Positions 16,352 to 25,105 of a stretch of DNA of 64,000 nt are shown here, piece by piece. Below the pieces are notes generated by a model. The model saw nothing but the letters and a program-made list of their open reading frames with translations. It had not been told where the DNA came from and ran no database searches. Source of the DNA: Neobacillus massiliamazoniensis (GTDB taxonomy: Bacteria; Bacillota; Bacilli; Bacillales; Cytobacillaceae); NCBI RefSeq assembly GCF_001048695.1, contig NZ_CVRB01000006.1:1-64000 (forward strand). The letters run 5' to 3'. A program made the translations under genes and the position numbers. Position 1 is the first letter of the stretch. Each line of letters begins with the position of its first letter.

Positions 16352-16831
16352 TTACGATCACTTCCAGTTCACAAAAGTAGCTTCTTTTTTCAATTTAATG
16401 ACATTTATATTCGGTAATGTCCACATTATGTCAGCCACTGACGGATAAATGGTTGGAGCAACGTTCCATTTTTCAGTGAAAACCGACCGCTAAAAGCAAT
16501 TTTCGATAAAAGCTTGTTCCTCATTATCTCCAAACCCCTTATATTTTTTGGGGGTGAATTTGAGCTATAAAGCGACTTACTATCCAGACATAAATAAATT
16601 AAAACGATTCAGTATTTACCAAACTTATTTTCATTTTACTTTGACAAATATGTGTTGCATTAAACTGTCCTTTAATAAGAAAAAAATAAAAACGTCAACC
16701 TACGTAAGGCTGACGTTATGATTAATGTCCGCTTAATCAACGACCTTTATTCCGATCACTCTATCGAATGCAATTGTTCAAACTCACCATACTTTACTTC
16801 AATGCGTAGCTCATGATTAATAGGATCCACG
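16352..16831. other. Intergenic region between hydrolase remnant and fabI
   Basis: 480 bp. It contains a minus-strand terminator (16683-16717) and, at 16745-16810, a minus-strand stretch reading VDPINHELRIEVKYGEFEQL and then stops, which may be a scrap of an old gene. Otherwise empty. Confidence 0.4.
16683..16720 (-). terminator. Rho-independent terminator after fabI
   Basis: On the minus strand AACGTCAGCCTTACG is followed by the complementary TAGGTTGACGTT and a T-rich tail (TTTATTTTTTT). It lies 112 bp downstream of the fabI stop. Confidence 0.8.
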
Positions 16832-17611
16832 CTATCCGATTATATTATAACCTGAATCTACATAAATAATTTCACCTGTAACTCCTCTAGATAGATTACT
16901 AAGCATTGCGATTGTCATATCGCCCACCTCTTCTTGAGTTACATTTCTTTTTAAAGGTGCAGATTCTTCAATTTTATGAAGTATTTCATTAAAAGAACCA
17001 ACTCCTTTAGCAGCAAGTGTGCGAATTGCTCCAGCAGAAATAGCATTAATACGAATATTGTCTTTTCCTAAGTCTAATGAGAGATACTTTACTGATGATT
17101 CAAGAGCCGCTTTTGCTACTCCCATAACATTATAGCCACGGACAGCCCTTTCAGCTCCAAGGTAACTCATTGTAACGATGGAGCCACCTTCAGTCATAAA
17201 AGGTTTTGCTTCTCTTGCAACAGCTATTAGCGAGTACGAGCTAGTATCTTGTGCAAAAGCATACCCAGACCTTGAAGTATTTATAAAATCCCCTTTTAAA
17301 TCTTCAGAATTTGCAAATGCAACTGAGTGTACAATTCCGTGGATAGTTCCTACCTTTTTTCCAATTTCTTGAAAGGCATCTTTAATACTTTCATCATTGT
17401 TTACATCGCATTGCACGATTAATTGAGCAGAATGGTTATTTTCCATTAATAACTTATTTAATTTTCCTAGTGAACGTTCTAATCGATAGGTGAAAATAAG
17501 ATTAGCACCAGCTTTATATAGTGACCTAGCCACTCCCCAAGCTAGGCTACGGTCATTAGCAACCCCCATTATTACAATATTTTTACCCCTTAATTTAAGT
17601 AAATCTTCCAT
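16832..17611 (-). CDS. fabI: Enoyl-ACP reductase (NADH-type) FabI
   Basis: 259 aa, normal FabI length. Short-chain dehydrogenase fold that reduces trans-2-enoyl-ACP in the last step of the type II fatty acid elongation cycle. It has the FabI-specific GVANDRSLAWG cofactor loop, Y150 and the Y160-x6-K167 catalytic pair (YNVMGVAK), and the NAISAGAIRTLAAKG substrate loop. Preceded by a sigma-A promoter whose -35 is covered by a FapR-like box, and followed by a terminator. Divergence from typical Bacillus FabI suggests it may be a second copy, which the window cannot settle. Confidence 0.93.
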   Translation of the reverse strand: MEDLLKLRGKNIVIMGVANDRSLAWGVARSLYKAGANLIFTYRLERSLGKLNKLLMENNHSAQLIVQCDVNNDESIKDAFQEIGKKVGTIHGIVHSVAFANSEDLKGDFINTSRSGYAFAQDTSSYSLIAVAREAKPFMTEGGSIVTMSYLGAERAVRGYNVMGVAKAALESSVKYLSLDLGKDNIRINAISAGAIRTLAAKGVGSFNEILHKIEESAPLKRNVTQEEVGDMTIAMLSNLSRGVTGEIIYVDSGYNIIG

Positions 17612-17644
17612 TTTATCCCCCTAAGTTGAATAATAGGTTTTATT

Positions 17645-17674
17645 ATTATAGCTGGTATTAATACCTGATACCAA
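17645..17674 (-). promoter_or_regulatory. fabI promoter with FapR-like operator
   Basis: On the minus strand -35 TTGGTA, 18-bp spacer, -10 TATAAT. The -35 lies within TTGGTATCAGGTATTAA (plus strand 17658-17674, TTAATACCTGATACCAA), an inverted repeat close to the FapR box as I recall it (TTAGTACCTGATACTAA type). FapR represses fab genes, including fabI in B. subtilis, and is released by malonyl-CoA. The operator call is by motif resemblance. Confidence 0.55.
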
Positions 17675-17725
17675 TTATATTATATCATAATAATTTATTA
17701 AACTAATCTGCCTTTACTTTATCAA

Positions 17726-17757
17726 AAAAAAGCATTTCTCCTTCTTTAAGAAACGCC
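17726..17757 (-). terminator. Rho-independent terminator
   Basis: Minus strand GCGTTTCTT - loop - AGAAATGC followed by eight Ts, just downstream of the YxiJ-like gene. Confidence 0.7.
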
Positions 17758-17782
17758 CTCGTTAGCACACTAAAGAATATTC

Positions 17783-18151
17783 TTACTTCACAACTTGTAA
17801 TAATAATTTTCTTGTTTCTTCAAAGTTTTTATATTCCTCATAGAAGTCTAGATAATTATTAATTTTCTCTTCAAAAAACTTATATTGGTTAAAGAAATCA
17901 AAGAAGGACATTTGGAAAATCTCAATCTGACGTTTGGTAATTTTATCTGTTTTCCCTGATAAAACATAACTTAGGGTTCCAGCTATATTCATACAATAAG
18001 TATTGAAATCACCAGTTAGACAGTCCTCTTCTTCGGATAAATTTAAAAACTCGACTCGGAAATCTACTTGTATTCTATCCGTATCTTTATATGGAAATGG
18101 CTTATCCAATTTGTTTTTAATATCAGTAAGTTGTTTTATTATATTGTCCAT
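17783..18151 (-). CDS. YxiJ-like protein
   Basis: 122 aa. The ATG at 18151 is preferred because AGGTGAT lies just upstream; an upstream GTG (18160) is possible. The sequence has the feel of the YxiJ family (PFPY near the N-terminus, EEDCLTGDFNTYCMNIAGTL in the middle, and an acidic/aromatic C-terminus). In B. subtilis yxiJ lies in the yxi/wapA region with toxin-immunity genes. No toxin is adjacent here. Function unproven. Confidence 0.55.
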   Translation of the reverse strand: MDNIIKQLTDIKNKLDKPFPYKDTDRIQVDFRVEFLNLSEEEDCLTGDFNTYCMNIAGTLSYVLSGKTDKITKRQIEIFQMSFFDFFNQYKFFEEKINNYLDFYEEYKNFEETRKLLLQVVK

Positions 18152-18204
18152 TTTTATCACCTGATAAATATGTCATTTACCTATTTTATCACGTTTTCTT
18201 CTTG

Positions 18205-18300
18205 AACTAACCTACCCGTTCGTTGAATAACAAAAAAGGGGGATCACCTCAGCAATCCCTTCCTCAATTAAAGCACCCGGTAGCTTAATAAGTTTTACAA
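18205..18300 (-). repeat. Terminator-bearing dispersed repeat, family A copy
   Basis: Plus strand flanks CCCGTTCGTTGAATAAC and GCACCCGGTAGCTTAATAAG surround a hairpin. On the minus strand GGGATTGCTGAGGTGATCCC is followed by a C/T run with six Ts. It lies directly downstream of the small membrane protein gene at 18362. Confidence 0.6.
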
Positions 18301-18361
18301 AAAAACATTAATTCTTCTTGGATAGACGCCCCAGTTGGTTAAACAAGACATAATAATTAAC

Positions 18362-18523
18362 TTATGATTTCTTCTTTGGTTTTCTAAATAACAAATAGGT
18401 AAATAGCAGCATAATAATAAGCATTATTTTATCATTTTTTACAAACAAACTATACAATCCACATCCCCAAACTAAGAAAAGTGAGATTATATTCCATATA
18501 ATATCGGATTTTTTACCATTCAT
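18362..18523 (-). CDS. Small membrane protein, 53 aa
   Basis: Open frame starting MNGKKSDIIWNIISLFLVWG and ending FRKPKKKS. Two hydrophobic helices (residues ~8-26 and ~31-46) are joined by a short charged loop and followed by a basic tail, giving a hairpin topology with positive ends. A GAAGGGG motif lies ~11 bp upstream of the ATG. Not in any recognised family; too short for many gene callers. A terminator-bearing repeat follows it. Confidence 0.5.
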   Translation of the reverse strand: MNGKKSDIIWNIISLFLVWGCGLYSLFVKNDKIMLIIMLLFTYLLFRKPKKKS

Positions 18524-18940
18524 TTTGTTTCATGACCCCTTCTTGGACACGATACCGAACACTTTTAATAACATATTCTTCTTGTTTTATAATTTATCCT
18601 TTTTGAATTAACCTGCTTCGATAGTTGAAGTGTAAAAATTCACAATATCCACTTTGCTTTAAAATTGTTATTAAACAATATGGCCCTTAAATAAAAAAGA
18701 CGCGTTCCTAAATAAACGCGCCCGATTGTTGAAGATCATGGTATTTCCATAATTTGATTACTATATTTAATTTGTGATACGGTTCGCCGAATACTATCTA
18801 AGTTAGGTTTACTTTTATTACTCAAAATTAACCAGTAGAGGTGGCTTTATTGCAAATTGGTAGGTTTCAATATTAGATAAAGACAACCTATTAGCTTGGA
18901 TCTATTTTTTTAATTTCACATGAGGAATTTCCTTAAAAAA
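18524..18940. other. Intergenic region with repeat scraps
   Basis: Holds a GACGCGTTCC...GCCCGATTGTTGAAGAT repeat (18695-18730, repeated at 54903-54948) and a family B fragment near 18772 (TGATACGGTTCGCCGAATAC). No gene seen. Confidence 0.5.
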
Positions 18941-19855
18941 TCACCTTTTTTTTACAATAACAGAACGGTAGCTATTAAATAATTTTAAGGATAAATTTTT
19001 TGTGAACTCTTGTGTTTCATTAATAAAAGCAGTTAGGACGGGAGTAATATAATCCTTTGAACGTACCTCTAACCCCAAGTTTTGGTACACTTGAGGACTT
19101 AAATATGCAGCAGAAACATTTGGAAATGTTGAAGGAATTGCCATCTCCGGAAGTATTGTACTTCCAACACCTTCTTGAACCATAGCTATGATAGTTGCTA
19201 TATCTCTTACTTCAAATTGGATGTTAGGAGATACTCCTTGTTCCTTAAAGATTGAACGAAGTACATAATCACATTCTTTTGGCATTATGAAAGGTTCATT
19301 AGCGATTTCCTTTAAATGTATGTAAGATTGAGTACTCATTTGGTGTCTTTCTGGCACAAAAACTACCATTTTATCCTGAAGCAATGGAATGAATTCAAAT
19401 TCATGTACTTCCTCTGTGACAACGCCAATATCTATAACCGACATTTTAATCCAATTTTTTATTTCTTCATAACTTCCTTCATATAAAATGACTTCGATAC
19501 CTGGAAATCGTTTTTTAAATGAACTAATCATTCCTGGCAATAATTTAGCTGTCATGCTTGAAATACTTCCAATTCTTATTGTTCCAGTTTCAAGTCCAGT
19601 GATCCCTGCTGCCTCATTAATAATCTTTGTTTTAATCATGATTAAATCTCTAATCAAACTCGTAATCCGTTCACCAATTTTGGTTAAGCTGACACCGCTC
19701 CTGTGCCGGTTTAATAATTTTATATTTAACTCTGATTCCAACGCTGCTACTGCTTGACTGACCGCAGATTGTGAGAGACCGATTTGCTCTCCAGCCTTAG
19801 TAAAACTTCCTGTTTCAACTACCTTTAAAAATACTTCTAATTGAAATAAAGTCAT
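18941..19855 (-). CDS. LysR-family transcriptional regulator
   Basis: 304 aa, normal LTTR length. N-terminal winged HTH (residues 1-60: LEVFLKVVETGSFTKAGEQI, then GLSQSAVSQAVAALE) and a type 2 periplasmic-binding-like effector domain (~90-290). The start follows AAGAGGTATCC. It is divergent from a thioredoxin-like gene 122 bp away, so it probably regulates that gene and itself. The AT-rich divergent region contains a TATAAT for the thioredoxin side at about 19937. The effector is unknown. Confidence 0.9.
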   Translation of the reverse strand: MTLFQLEVFLKVVETGSFTKAGEQIGLSQSAVSQAVAALESELNIKLLNRHRSGVSLTKIGERITSLIRDLIMIKTKIINEAAGITGLETGTIRIGSISSMTAKLLPGMISSFKKRFPGIEVILYEGSYEEIKNWIKMSVIDIGVVTEEVHEFEFIPLLQDKMVVFVPERHQMSTQSYIHLKEIANEPFIMPKECDYVLRSIFKEQGVSPNIQFEVRDIATIIAMVQEGVGSTILPEMAIPSTFPNVSAAYLSPQVYQNLGLEVRSKDYITPVLTAFINETQEFTKNLSLKLFNSYRSVIVKKR

Positions 19856-19977
19856 TGGATACCTCTTTCTTAGATATCAGTTTTACTTATATATATTATA
19901 ATAAACATTAATTTCACTTATATTATAACTCATCATATAATACATTCAACGGCAAATGAAGAAAGGTGAGGAAGTTA

Positions 19978-20292
19978 ATGAGTATCTTACACGCAGATCG
20001 GCAAGATATTATTAAAGAAATTCAAATGAGTAATTTAGTTCTTATAGATTGTTGGGCCCCGTGGTGTCCTCCTTGTAGGATGATTGGAGCTGTTTTGGAG
20101 GAAGTTCATCAAGAATTTGGATTAAAAATTGTAAAAGTGAATGCCGATGAAAATGAAGATTTTATTAGTTTGTTTCAGGTATTAGGCCTTCCAACATTAT
20201 TGCTTTTTCAAGATGGGGAACTTGTGAAAAGGATAACTGGTTTTCAACCTAAAGCTTTACTTATCGAATCCTTGAAAGAATGGATTAATTGA
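19978..20292 (+). CDS. Thioredoxin-like protein with CPPC active site
   Basis: 104 aa from the ATG at 19978 (AAAGGTGAGG upstream). Thioredoxin fold with WAPWCPPCRM: the redox pair is C30/C33 and the dipeptide is PP rather than the usual GP. The cis-Pro lies in GLPTLLLF. It has no signal peptide, so it should be cytoplasmic. Divergent from a LysR regulator, suggesting inducible expression, possibly in redox stress. It is an accessory homologue rather than housekeeping TrxA. Confidence 0.85.
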   Translation: MSILHADRQDIIKEIQMSNLVLIDCWAPWCPPCRMIGAVLEEVHQEFGLKIVKVNADENEDFISLFQVLGLPTLLLFQDGELVKRITGFQPKALLIESLKEWIN

Positions 20293-20685
20293 ATAGGCTG
20301 GATTCTACTAATATCCTATCTTGAAAGGCAGAATACAATAATTAAGAAGATATAAAGAAAATAGCAGACATTAGAAATAACTTATGAAGAATTAGTAATA
20401 TTCAGGATGTTCTTCTAAAATTTAATTGAACAAGACAGGTAAATATTCAACTGATGTAATATGGTTAAGGAAAAAGATAATTTAATACAGTACCCTGTTA
20501 GATCCTACTAACTTATAAAGCAGGAACCTGCAACTATTCCTGCTTTTTTTTCATCATACTTAATACGCAAATTAGGAAAACCTCATTTACTTATGCTACG
20601 GTTCCCCACTATTAATGCTAAATTACTTCCTCAACAATCTGGCCTAATTCATTAAGAAAGGCGCATAATCAGGGAGGAATAAAAA
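20293..20685. other. Intergenic region with terminator and repeat fragments
   Basis: Plus-strand terminator at 20518-20553 (AGCAGGA ... TCCTGCT then eight Ts). A partial family B repeat (CCTCATTTACTTATGCTACG) is near 20580 and a CATTAAGAAAGGCGCAT repeat scrap near 20650. Confidence 0.6.
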
Positions 20686-20925
20686 TTGAAATCTTCTCTA
20701 GTAAAAATATTTGATTTATTTTTTGAGAAAAGAGAAACAAAAGCCAAATCAACACCAATTACAACTGTCTTTCTAACACTGTATGGTTTACTTTTGTTAC
20801 TCTCGATCATTAATCTCCTTAGGCTGTTTGAACATAAAAAAGTCCTAATTAATGTATTTTATTGGCTTTTATTATTTTTAGTAGTAAAACTTGCAGAGCT
20901 CATTACTTCTAGAAAAAATAATTAA
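20686..20925 (+). CDS. Small membrane protein, 79 aa
   Basis: TTG start at 20686 preceded by AGGGAGG at the right distance. A charged N-terminus (~20 aa with FEKRETKAK) is followed by two hydrophobic helices (~26-44 and ~53-70). Not recognised. Isolated gene. Confidence 0.55.
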   Translation: MKSSLVKIFDLFFEKRETKAKSTPITTVFLTLYGLLLLLSIINLLRLFEHKKVLINVFYWLLLFLVVKLAELITSRKNN

Positions 20926-20997
20926 TATAATTGAAAGAATAACTAGTACCTTTAGCGTTTAATTTTACTTCTCAATTTGTGTCAATTACGAAGTTAA

Positions 20998-21098
20998 TAA
21001 ACAACTTCTTCTTCAACTATCCTGCCAGTTACTTTAAGAAGAAAAAAGCGACCTTCGTTATTGAAGGTTCGCACCCATTACTTGAATAAGAAATTCCT
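20998..21098 (-). repeat. Terminator-bearing dispersed repeat, family A copy
   Basis: On the minus strand GCGAACCTTC - AATAAC - GAAGGTCGC is followed by TTTTTTC. Flanks GCCAGTTACTTTAAGAAG and CCATTACTTGAATAAG (plus strand) match the other copies. It lies downstream of the lipoprotein gene. Confidence 0.65.
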
Positions 21099-21220
21099 TC
21101 TATTGAATTGAGTATGCCTTTCCCCAATTCAAGACCTTCCGCCCCGGGGAATAATCTTGTTCGTTTTTAGACTCACTGTCTTCGGAAGGGAGTCTTTTTT
21201 ATTCCTGAAAGACTTTCTCG

Positions 21221-21871
21221 TTAGTTCGTCGGATAAAAATCTACCTTTTCATAAGAATTTGTAACAGGATTGAATATCTCGCCTTTATGGTTGATTTTTC
21301 TATATCCAAATGCATCTGCAAGAACAAAATAATTATTTGGAGCAGGATTATGAGATAAGAAAACCATGATTTCGGAGTTCTTATCTTTATCTTTATTAGC
21401 TTGTTGTTCTACTTTATAAACAACCCTTTCAGATTCACGCTCTTGTTTAGAATATTGTTTTGGCTTATGAACAACACCTTTACTATCAATTTTCTCGGGT
21501 ACCGGTGTTGCGTTCTTCAGATAAGTATCCAGAGTAACTTCGCCACCATAATACACTATATCTATCCCATTCTTCATTTCTGAATCCGTCAGGGTTCCCT
21601 TTAACACTTTGGTTACTTTCATGTGTGACTCAGTTTCAATCGTATCATGGTCTACAAACGACTTATTATCTTTTTCAAATTTCCCTACTAAAACAACTGA
21701 CGCCTCTTGATACATTTTGTCAACAGTGGTCGCTATATAATCCGGATGAGAAGCAATCGTAAATGCTGTTTTCATGCCTGCTGTATTACTAGATGCGTTA
21801 CTTTGATTTGAACAAGAAATAAGACTTAGAAAAGCAACTATTGCAACTATTATAAGAACAGACTTTTTCAT
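21221..21871 (-). CDS. Predicted lipoprotein of unknown function
   Basis: About 216 aa. The ATG at 21871 is chosen because GGTGGAGG ends 8 bp upstream and overlaps the earlier GTG. The lipoprotein signal peptide has a short basic start (MKKSV), a hydrophobic core and lipobox LISC, so the mature protein is a membrane-anchored surface protein starting at Cys. The rest is soluble and unrecognised. Single gene followed by a family A repeat. Confidence 0.75.
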   Translation of the reverse strand: MKKSVLIIVAIVAFLSLISCSNQSNASSNTAGMKTAFTIASHPDYIATTVDKMYQEASVVLVGKFEKDNKSFVDHDTIETESHMKVTKVLKGTLTDSEMKNGIDIVYYGGEVTLDTYLKNATPVPEKIDSKGVVHKPKQYSKQERESERVVYKVEQQANKDKDKNSEIMVFLSHNPAPNNYFVLADAFGYRKINHKGEIFNPVTNSYEKVDFYPTN

Positions 21872-22052
21872 ATACCATACCTCCACCTAGTAAAAAATCA
21901 TAATTCATTGACCAAAATATTCCAATATGTACTGTTTTATTCAAAAGGGTTAAGTTTTTTTATGATAGGTTTAGTTGAAGAAGAGAAAGGGCTGCCGCAA
22001 CAACTAATTGTTGAACAGACGCACCTGTTAGTTTAGCAAGGGATAATGAAAA

Positions 22053-22670
22053 TTAGTCCATTTTTATGACAAATTCAAGACCCGTCGGTTTTGTTTTGAA
22101 TGGAGTTTTACATTCTTTAAAGACCAATTTAATTTTAGAAATATCGTCAGGTAAAGGTGGCGATACAATAAAAGTGTATGATATATGTCCTCTTGAGCCA
22201 CCACCCCATTCATCATTTCGACAGTCGTAATCAGTCCCTTCCACATCGTCGATGGAAAGGTCAAACCAGGTATGCTCTGGAAAAACACCAGGCATATCAT
22301 CGGAATCATCTTTATCAACGTTAAAATGAACCACGCTGGCATTTTCGAATTGACGTAAAAATGTTACCGAATAAAACAAATCATCTTTTTCAAATGATTT
22401 TAAGATTGGTATGTTTTTAAGAAATCCTTTTGGCTCTACAACAGGTTTATATACTTCTTCGTTTAAAAACTGTCCAAATACGCTATTTAAAAAATCTTCA
22501 TATAAATTATATTTTTCAGACCAAGCAGAAATAAGCTGGTTAGTTGGAAAACCAGGATTATTATTTGATATATCTTTCCGTTGTTTTATTAAATCACATA
22601 ATTGTTCATCTATGGCTTCAATTCGTTCATCATAGTGTTCAGTTGGTGGTTCGAAAGGCATTCGTTTCAT
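22053..22670 (-). CDS. Hypothetical protein, 205 aa
   Basis: The start at 22670 fits GGAGG ~8 bp upstream; the frame's earlier TTG overlaps that site. Soluble and acidic, with an N-terminal helical segment (HYDERIEAIDEQLCDLIKQR) and a C-terminal beta-rich region. A glycine-rich WGGGSRGHISYTF lies near residue 165. I do not recognise the family. Isolated minus-strand gene. Confidence 0.65.
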   Translation of the reverse strand: MKRMPFEPPTEHYDERIEAIDEQLCDLIKQRKDISNNNPGFPTNQLISAWSEKYNLYEDFLNSVFGQFLNEEVYKPVVEPKGFLKNIPILKSFEKDDLFYSVTFLRQFENASVVHFNVDKDDSDDMPGVFPEHTWFDLSIDDVEGTDYDCRNDEWGGGSRGHISYTFIVSPPLPDDISKIKLVFKECKTPFKTKPTGLEFVIKMD

Positions 22671-22925
22671 ATTTTCCGCCTCCAAGGATATTTTAAGTTA
22701 ATTTTATTTTAACATAAAATGGTAAAATAAAAATCTTATTATAACCTTTTCGTTACTACCAGATCTAAGCCCTTTTTTTTCAAAACTTTAATTCATTTAC
22801 CTCGCTATTTCTAACATTCTTTCTTTCGGTAATCTTGAACTATTCATTTCTACATAAGTACCATCTTATATCCCAGGATTGAAAACTCCGCCTTTATTGT
22901 TAATTTTTCCAGATTCAATAAAAAT

Positions 22926-22964
22926 AGGGCATGGGAAATTTCCATGCCCTGTTTTTTTGTTTTT
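22926..22964. terminator. Strong bidirectional hairpin terminator
   Basis: AGGGCATGG - AAATT - CCATGCCCT followed by seven Ts on the plus strand, with an A run on the other side. It lies in the 22671-23009 gap, which has no other feature. Confidence 0.65.
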
Positions 22965-23009
22965 GAAATTTGTGCATCAACAAGTTACTTTGGTTTGCCG
23001 TTCTCCGGA

Positions 23010-23147
23010 TTAAAACGGCTCTATGGCTTTCTCGTTTTTACCAGTTTGAGGCTGATTTTCAATATTTCTCTCTTCGGCTTCCTTGGGAATTTCTTTAAGG
23101 TGTTTATTTACTTCTTCTACTTGGTTAGTAGTTCGCATTTCATCCAT
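23010..23147 (-). CDS. Short charged ORF, 45 aa
   Basis: MDEMRTTNQVEEVNKHLKEI ... KNEKAIEPF. Highly charged and probably helical. TGAGG lies ~9 bp upstream of the ATG. Coding status rests on codon pattern and the ribosome binding site only. Confidence 0.35.
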   Translation of the reverse strand: MDEMRTTNQVEEVNKHLKEIPKEAEERNIENQPQTGKNEKAIEPF

Positions 23148-23189
23148 TTTCAAAAACCTCAATTCATTAAAATATCTTTGATAAATATA

Positions 23190-23571
23190 ATATGCCGCAG
23201 TGATGAAGATTTTATGTCCATTGAATCAGACCTGCAGTATTTGAATGGACGCCTAATTATATTGCATAGTAATAACAGCAAAAAAACGGTGACGAGGATG
23301 ATAATTATGAAGGACGTATCTCTTCAAATTTTTTATATTTCATTTGAAAACTCATTGACCCAGAAAGGTTCCTTCCCACTAAGAGGAAAACGCAGGAAGT
23401 CGTGGCTTATAAATGGTTTAGGAAAATAAAGAGAGAAATGCCACTTGGTGCAGATCTCGAGAAAGTGATCGCAGACGGTGACGACATCACTGAAAAAGTA
23501 AAGGAAATTGAAAAAGCCCGATTTCTCAGAAAAATTGAGAAATTGGGCTTTTTCGTTACGGCCAATTCTTG
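23190..23571 (+). pseudogene. Possible frameshifted coding remnant
   Basis: Plus-strand reading SDEDFMSIESDLQYLNGRL is followed, in another frame from about 23362, by RFLPTKRKTQEVVAYKW, FRKIKREMPLGADLEKVIA and DGDDITEKVKEIEKA. The final codons run into a terminator-like hairpin (23507-23552, GCCCGATTTCTCA / TGAGAAATTGGGC then five Ts). This looks like a decayed gene that has lost its true C-terminus. Family not identified. Confidence 0.4.
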
Positions 23572-23654
23572 AATATCAATTTTGTGTTAATGTAATATAA
23601 AAACCGATTCAGTACGCAAACTGAGTTAAGAAATGAAATAAATTCTGAAAGTAC

Positions 23655-23682
23655 AAAAAACCGGCAGGTGCCGTTATTTTTG
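23655..23682 (-). terminator. Rho-independent terminator after dinB-like gene
   Basis: On the minus strand AACGGCA - CC - TGCCGGTT and a T run, 15 bp below the DinB-family stop. Confidence 0.65.
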
Positions 23683-23695
23683 CATCATGATGATA

Positions 23696-24193
23696 TCAGT
23701 TCTTTTGAGCTTTCATTGCTTCCCATTCTTCTTTGCTAGGACCATATACGCCAGGAACTTTCAAGTCAGCTTGTCTCATCAGGACAGTCAATTGTCCACG
23801 ATGATGTGCTTGATGTTGAATTAGCATACGGAAAACAGCTTGAAATGGCATGTCCATTCCAAATAAATTCACCATTTTGTTCATTTCTTCATCTGAAACC
23901 TGTTCAGAAAATGCTTCTGTTAACCGCTGACTTACTGTTTTGTAGGTCTCGCTGATTTCAGCAGCTGATTTCGGTGCCTCTTTTTGAAGATCAGGAATCT
24001 CAAATTTTAATCCAACCTGTGAAGGAAAGAAGTAAGTTGCTCCAGTAATGTGCCAAGCTAGGCTTCCAATGCTGTATAATCCTGGAGAAACCTCCTGATT
24101 CAATGATTGATCCGTCAGCACATCCAGCACTTTTTGGGTAGCAGCTGTTTCTTGTTTCCATTCGTTTAAGAATTCATTTACTGATGTAAACAT
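23696..24193 (-). CDS. DinB/YfiT-family putative metal-dependent protein
   Basis: 165 aa four-helix DinB fold. The metal-ligand histidines are visible: H48 in LAWHITG and the HQAHHRGQL motif near residue 128. Members include bacillithiol/mycothiol-dependent transferases and damage-inducible proteins; the substrate here is unknown. The start follows AAGGAGGGAATGG. Monocistronic with its own terminator. Confidence 0.85.
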   Translation of the reverse strand: MFTSVNEFLNEWKQETAATQKVLDVLTDQSLNQEVSPGLYSIGSLAWHITGATYFFPSQVGLKFEIPDLQKEAPKSAAEISETYKTVSQRLTEAFSEQVSDEEMNKMVNLFGMDMPFQAVFRMLIQHQAHHRGQLTVLMRQADLKVPGVYGPSKEEWEAMKAQKN

Positions 24194-24342
24194 TCCATTC
24201 CCTCCTTAAATTAGCAAATCAAGCCTTTCAAATTCATTGTACCATGTTCAGCTACCATCCGCTTCTCTCAAATGCTTATTAAGCGAAGGATATTTTGCTA
24301 TTCTTGCAAAACCCTATTCAACAATCTGGACCTTAACCTAAA

Positions 24343-24415
24343 GAAACCAATTCCTTCTTCAACCTGATCCATTAGTCCAACAAAAAAATGGGTTCCACCC
24401 CAGCTTCCCCATTCT
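24343..24415 (-). repeat. Terminator-bearing dispersed repeat, family A copy (diverged)
   Basis: TTCCTTCTTCAACCTGATCC, then ATTAGTCCAACAAAAAAATG and GGTTCCACCC on the plus strand. On the minus strand GGGTGGAACCC is followed by seven Ts. It lies ~20 bp downstream of the GNAT gene. Confidence 0.5.
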
Positions 24416-24437
24416 TAACACTTTCATTTTTTCAGTA

Positions 24438-24965
24438 TTAATTTCTAACAGAGTAACTGTTTTTTTTACCTAATAATTCGTCCTTTAGGATGGACATAAT
24501 ATGTAAAGACTCATAAACATCCCCATTTTTTATACATTCTCTTAATGTACCTTCCATTACAAATCCTTGATTCCTATATAAAGTAATTGCTCGTTGGTTA
24601 TTTACCTTAACATCTAACCACAATCGGTTTGCATTATGTCTATAAAAAGCCCAATCCTTTATAAGCCTAAATGCCTCCTTTCCAAATCCCTTACCTTTTT
24701 CATCCATAGTAATCCTTAAAAACTCAATACTGTTATGCGGATTTAGAATACCAGATAAAATAATGAAGCCCACTTTTCGATTATCAATTTTGCTTTCAAT
24801 AATTAAATGTAGAAAATCTTTGTCATCTAAGGCTGCTTTATGTTTTTCAACTGACCAGGGGATTATAAACTGAGCATTCTCTTTTTCGGATTCTAAGGTA
24901 CATACAAAATCTAAATCTTTTAATTGTGTAAATCTAAACGTTATTAAATTTGATTCCTCGAACAA
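24438..24965 (-). CDS. GNAT family N-acetyltransferase (RimJ/RimL-like)
   Basis: 175 aa. TTG start at 24965, seven bases from GGGGG. Acetyl-CoA binding motif A is seen around residues 87-103 (EFLRITMDEKGKGFGKEAF), followed by NNQRAITLYRNQGFVMEGTL, the motif B region typical of RimJ/RimL-type GNATs. The acceptor is unknown. Single gene followed by a family A repeat. Confidence 0.85.
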   Translation of the reverse strand: MFEESNLITFRFTQLKDLDFVCTLESEKENAQFIIPWSVEKHKAALDDKDFLHLIIESKIDNRKVGFIILSGILNPHNSIEFLRITMDEKGKGFGKEAFRLIKDWAFYRHNANRLWLDVKVNNQRAITLYRNQGFVMEGTLRECIKNGDVYESLHIMSILKDELLGKKNSYSVRN

Positions 24966-25034
24966 ACTTATACCCCCAAAATTATTTAATTGCCGCTTTT
25001 GCTATTATTCTACATAAGTGCTTAAATTCATTTC

Positions 25035-25097
25035 TAGAACTAACTTGACCGTTGTGGAACAAGAAAAGTGAGATTCCGCCACACCCCTGTTAAAGAA
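25035..25097 (-). repeat. Terminator-bearing dispersed repeat, family A copy (short)
   Basis: CTAACTTGACCGTTGTGGAA followed by CAAGAAAAGTGAGATTCCGC on the plus strand. Immediately downstream of the methyltransferase gene, in the same orientation as the other copies. Confidence 0.45.
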
Positions 25098-25105
25098 CTT
25101 TTAAG

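Noticed and set aside
22944-23429. 161-codon plus-strand ORF taken as one gene
   Set aside because: The first part is antisense to a short charged ORF and begins in a terminator; only the 3' portion looks like coding remnant, with a frame change.
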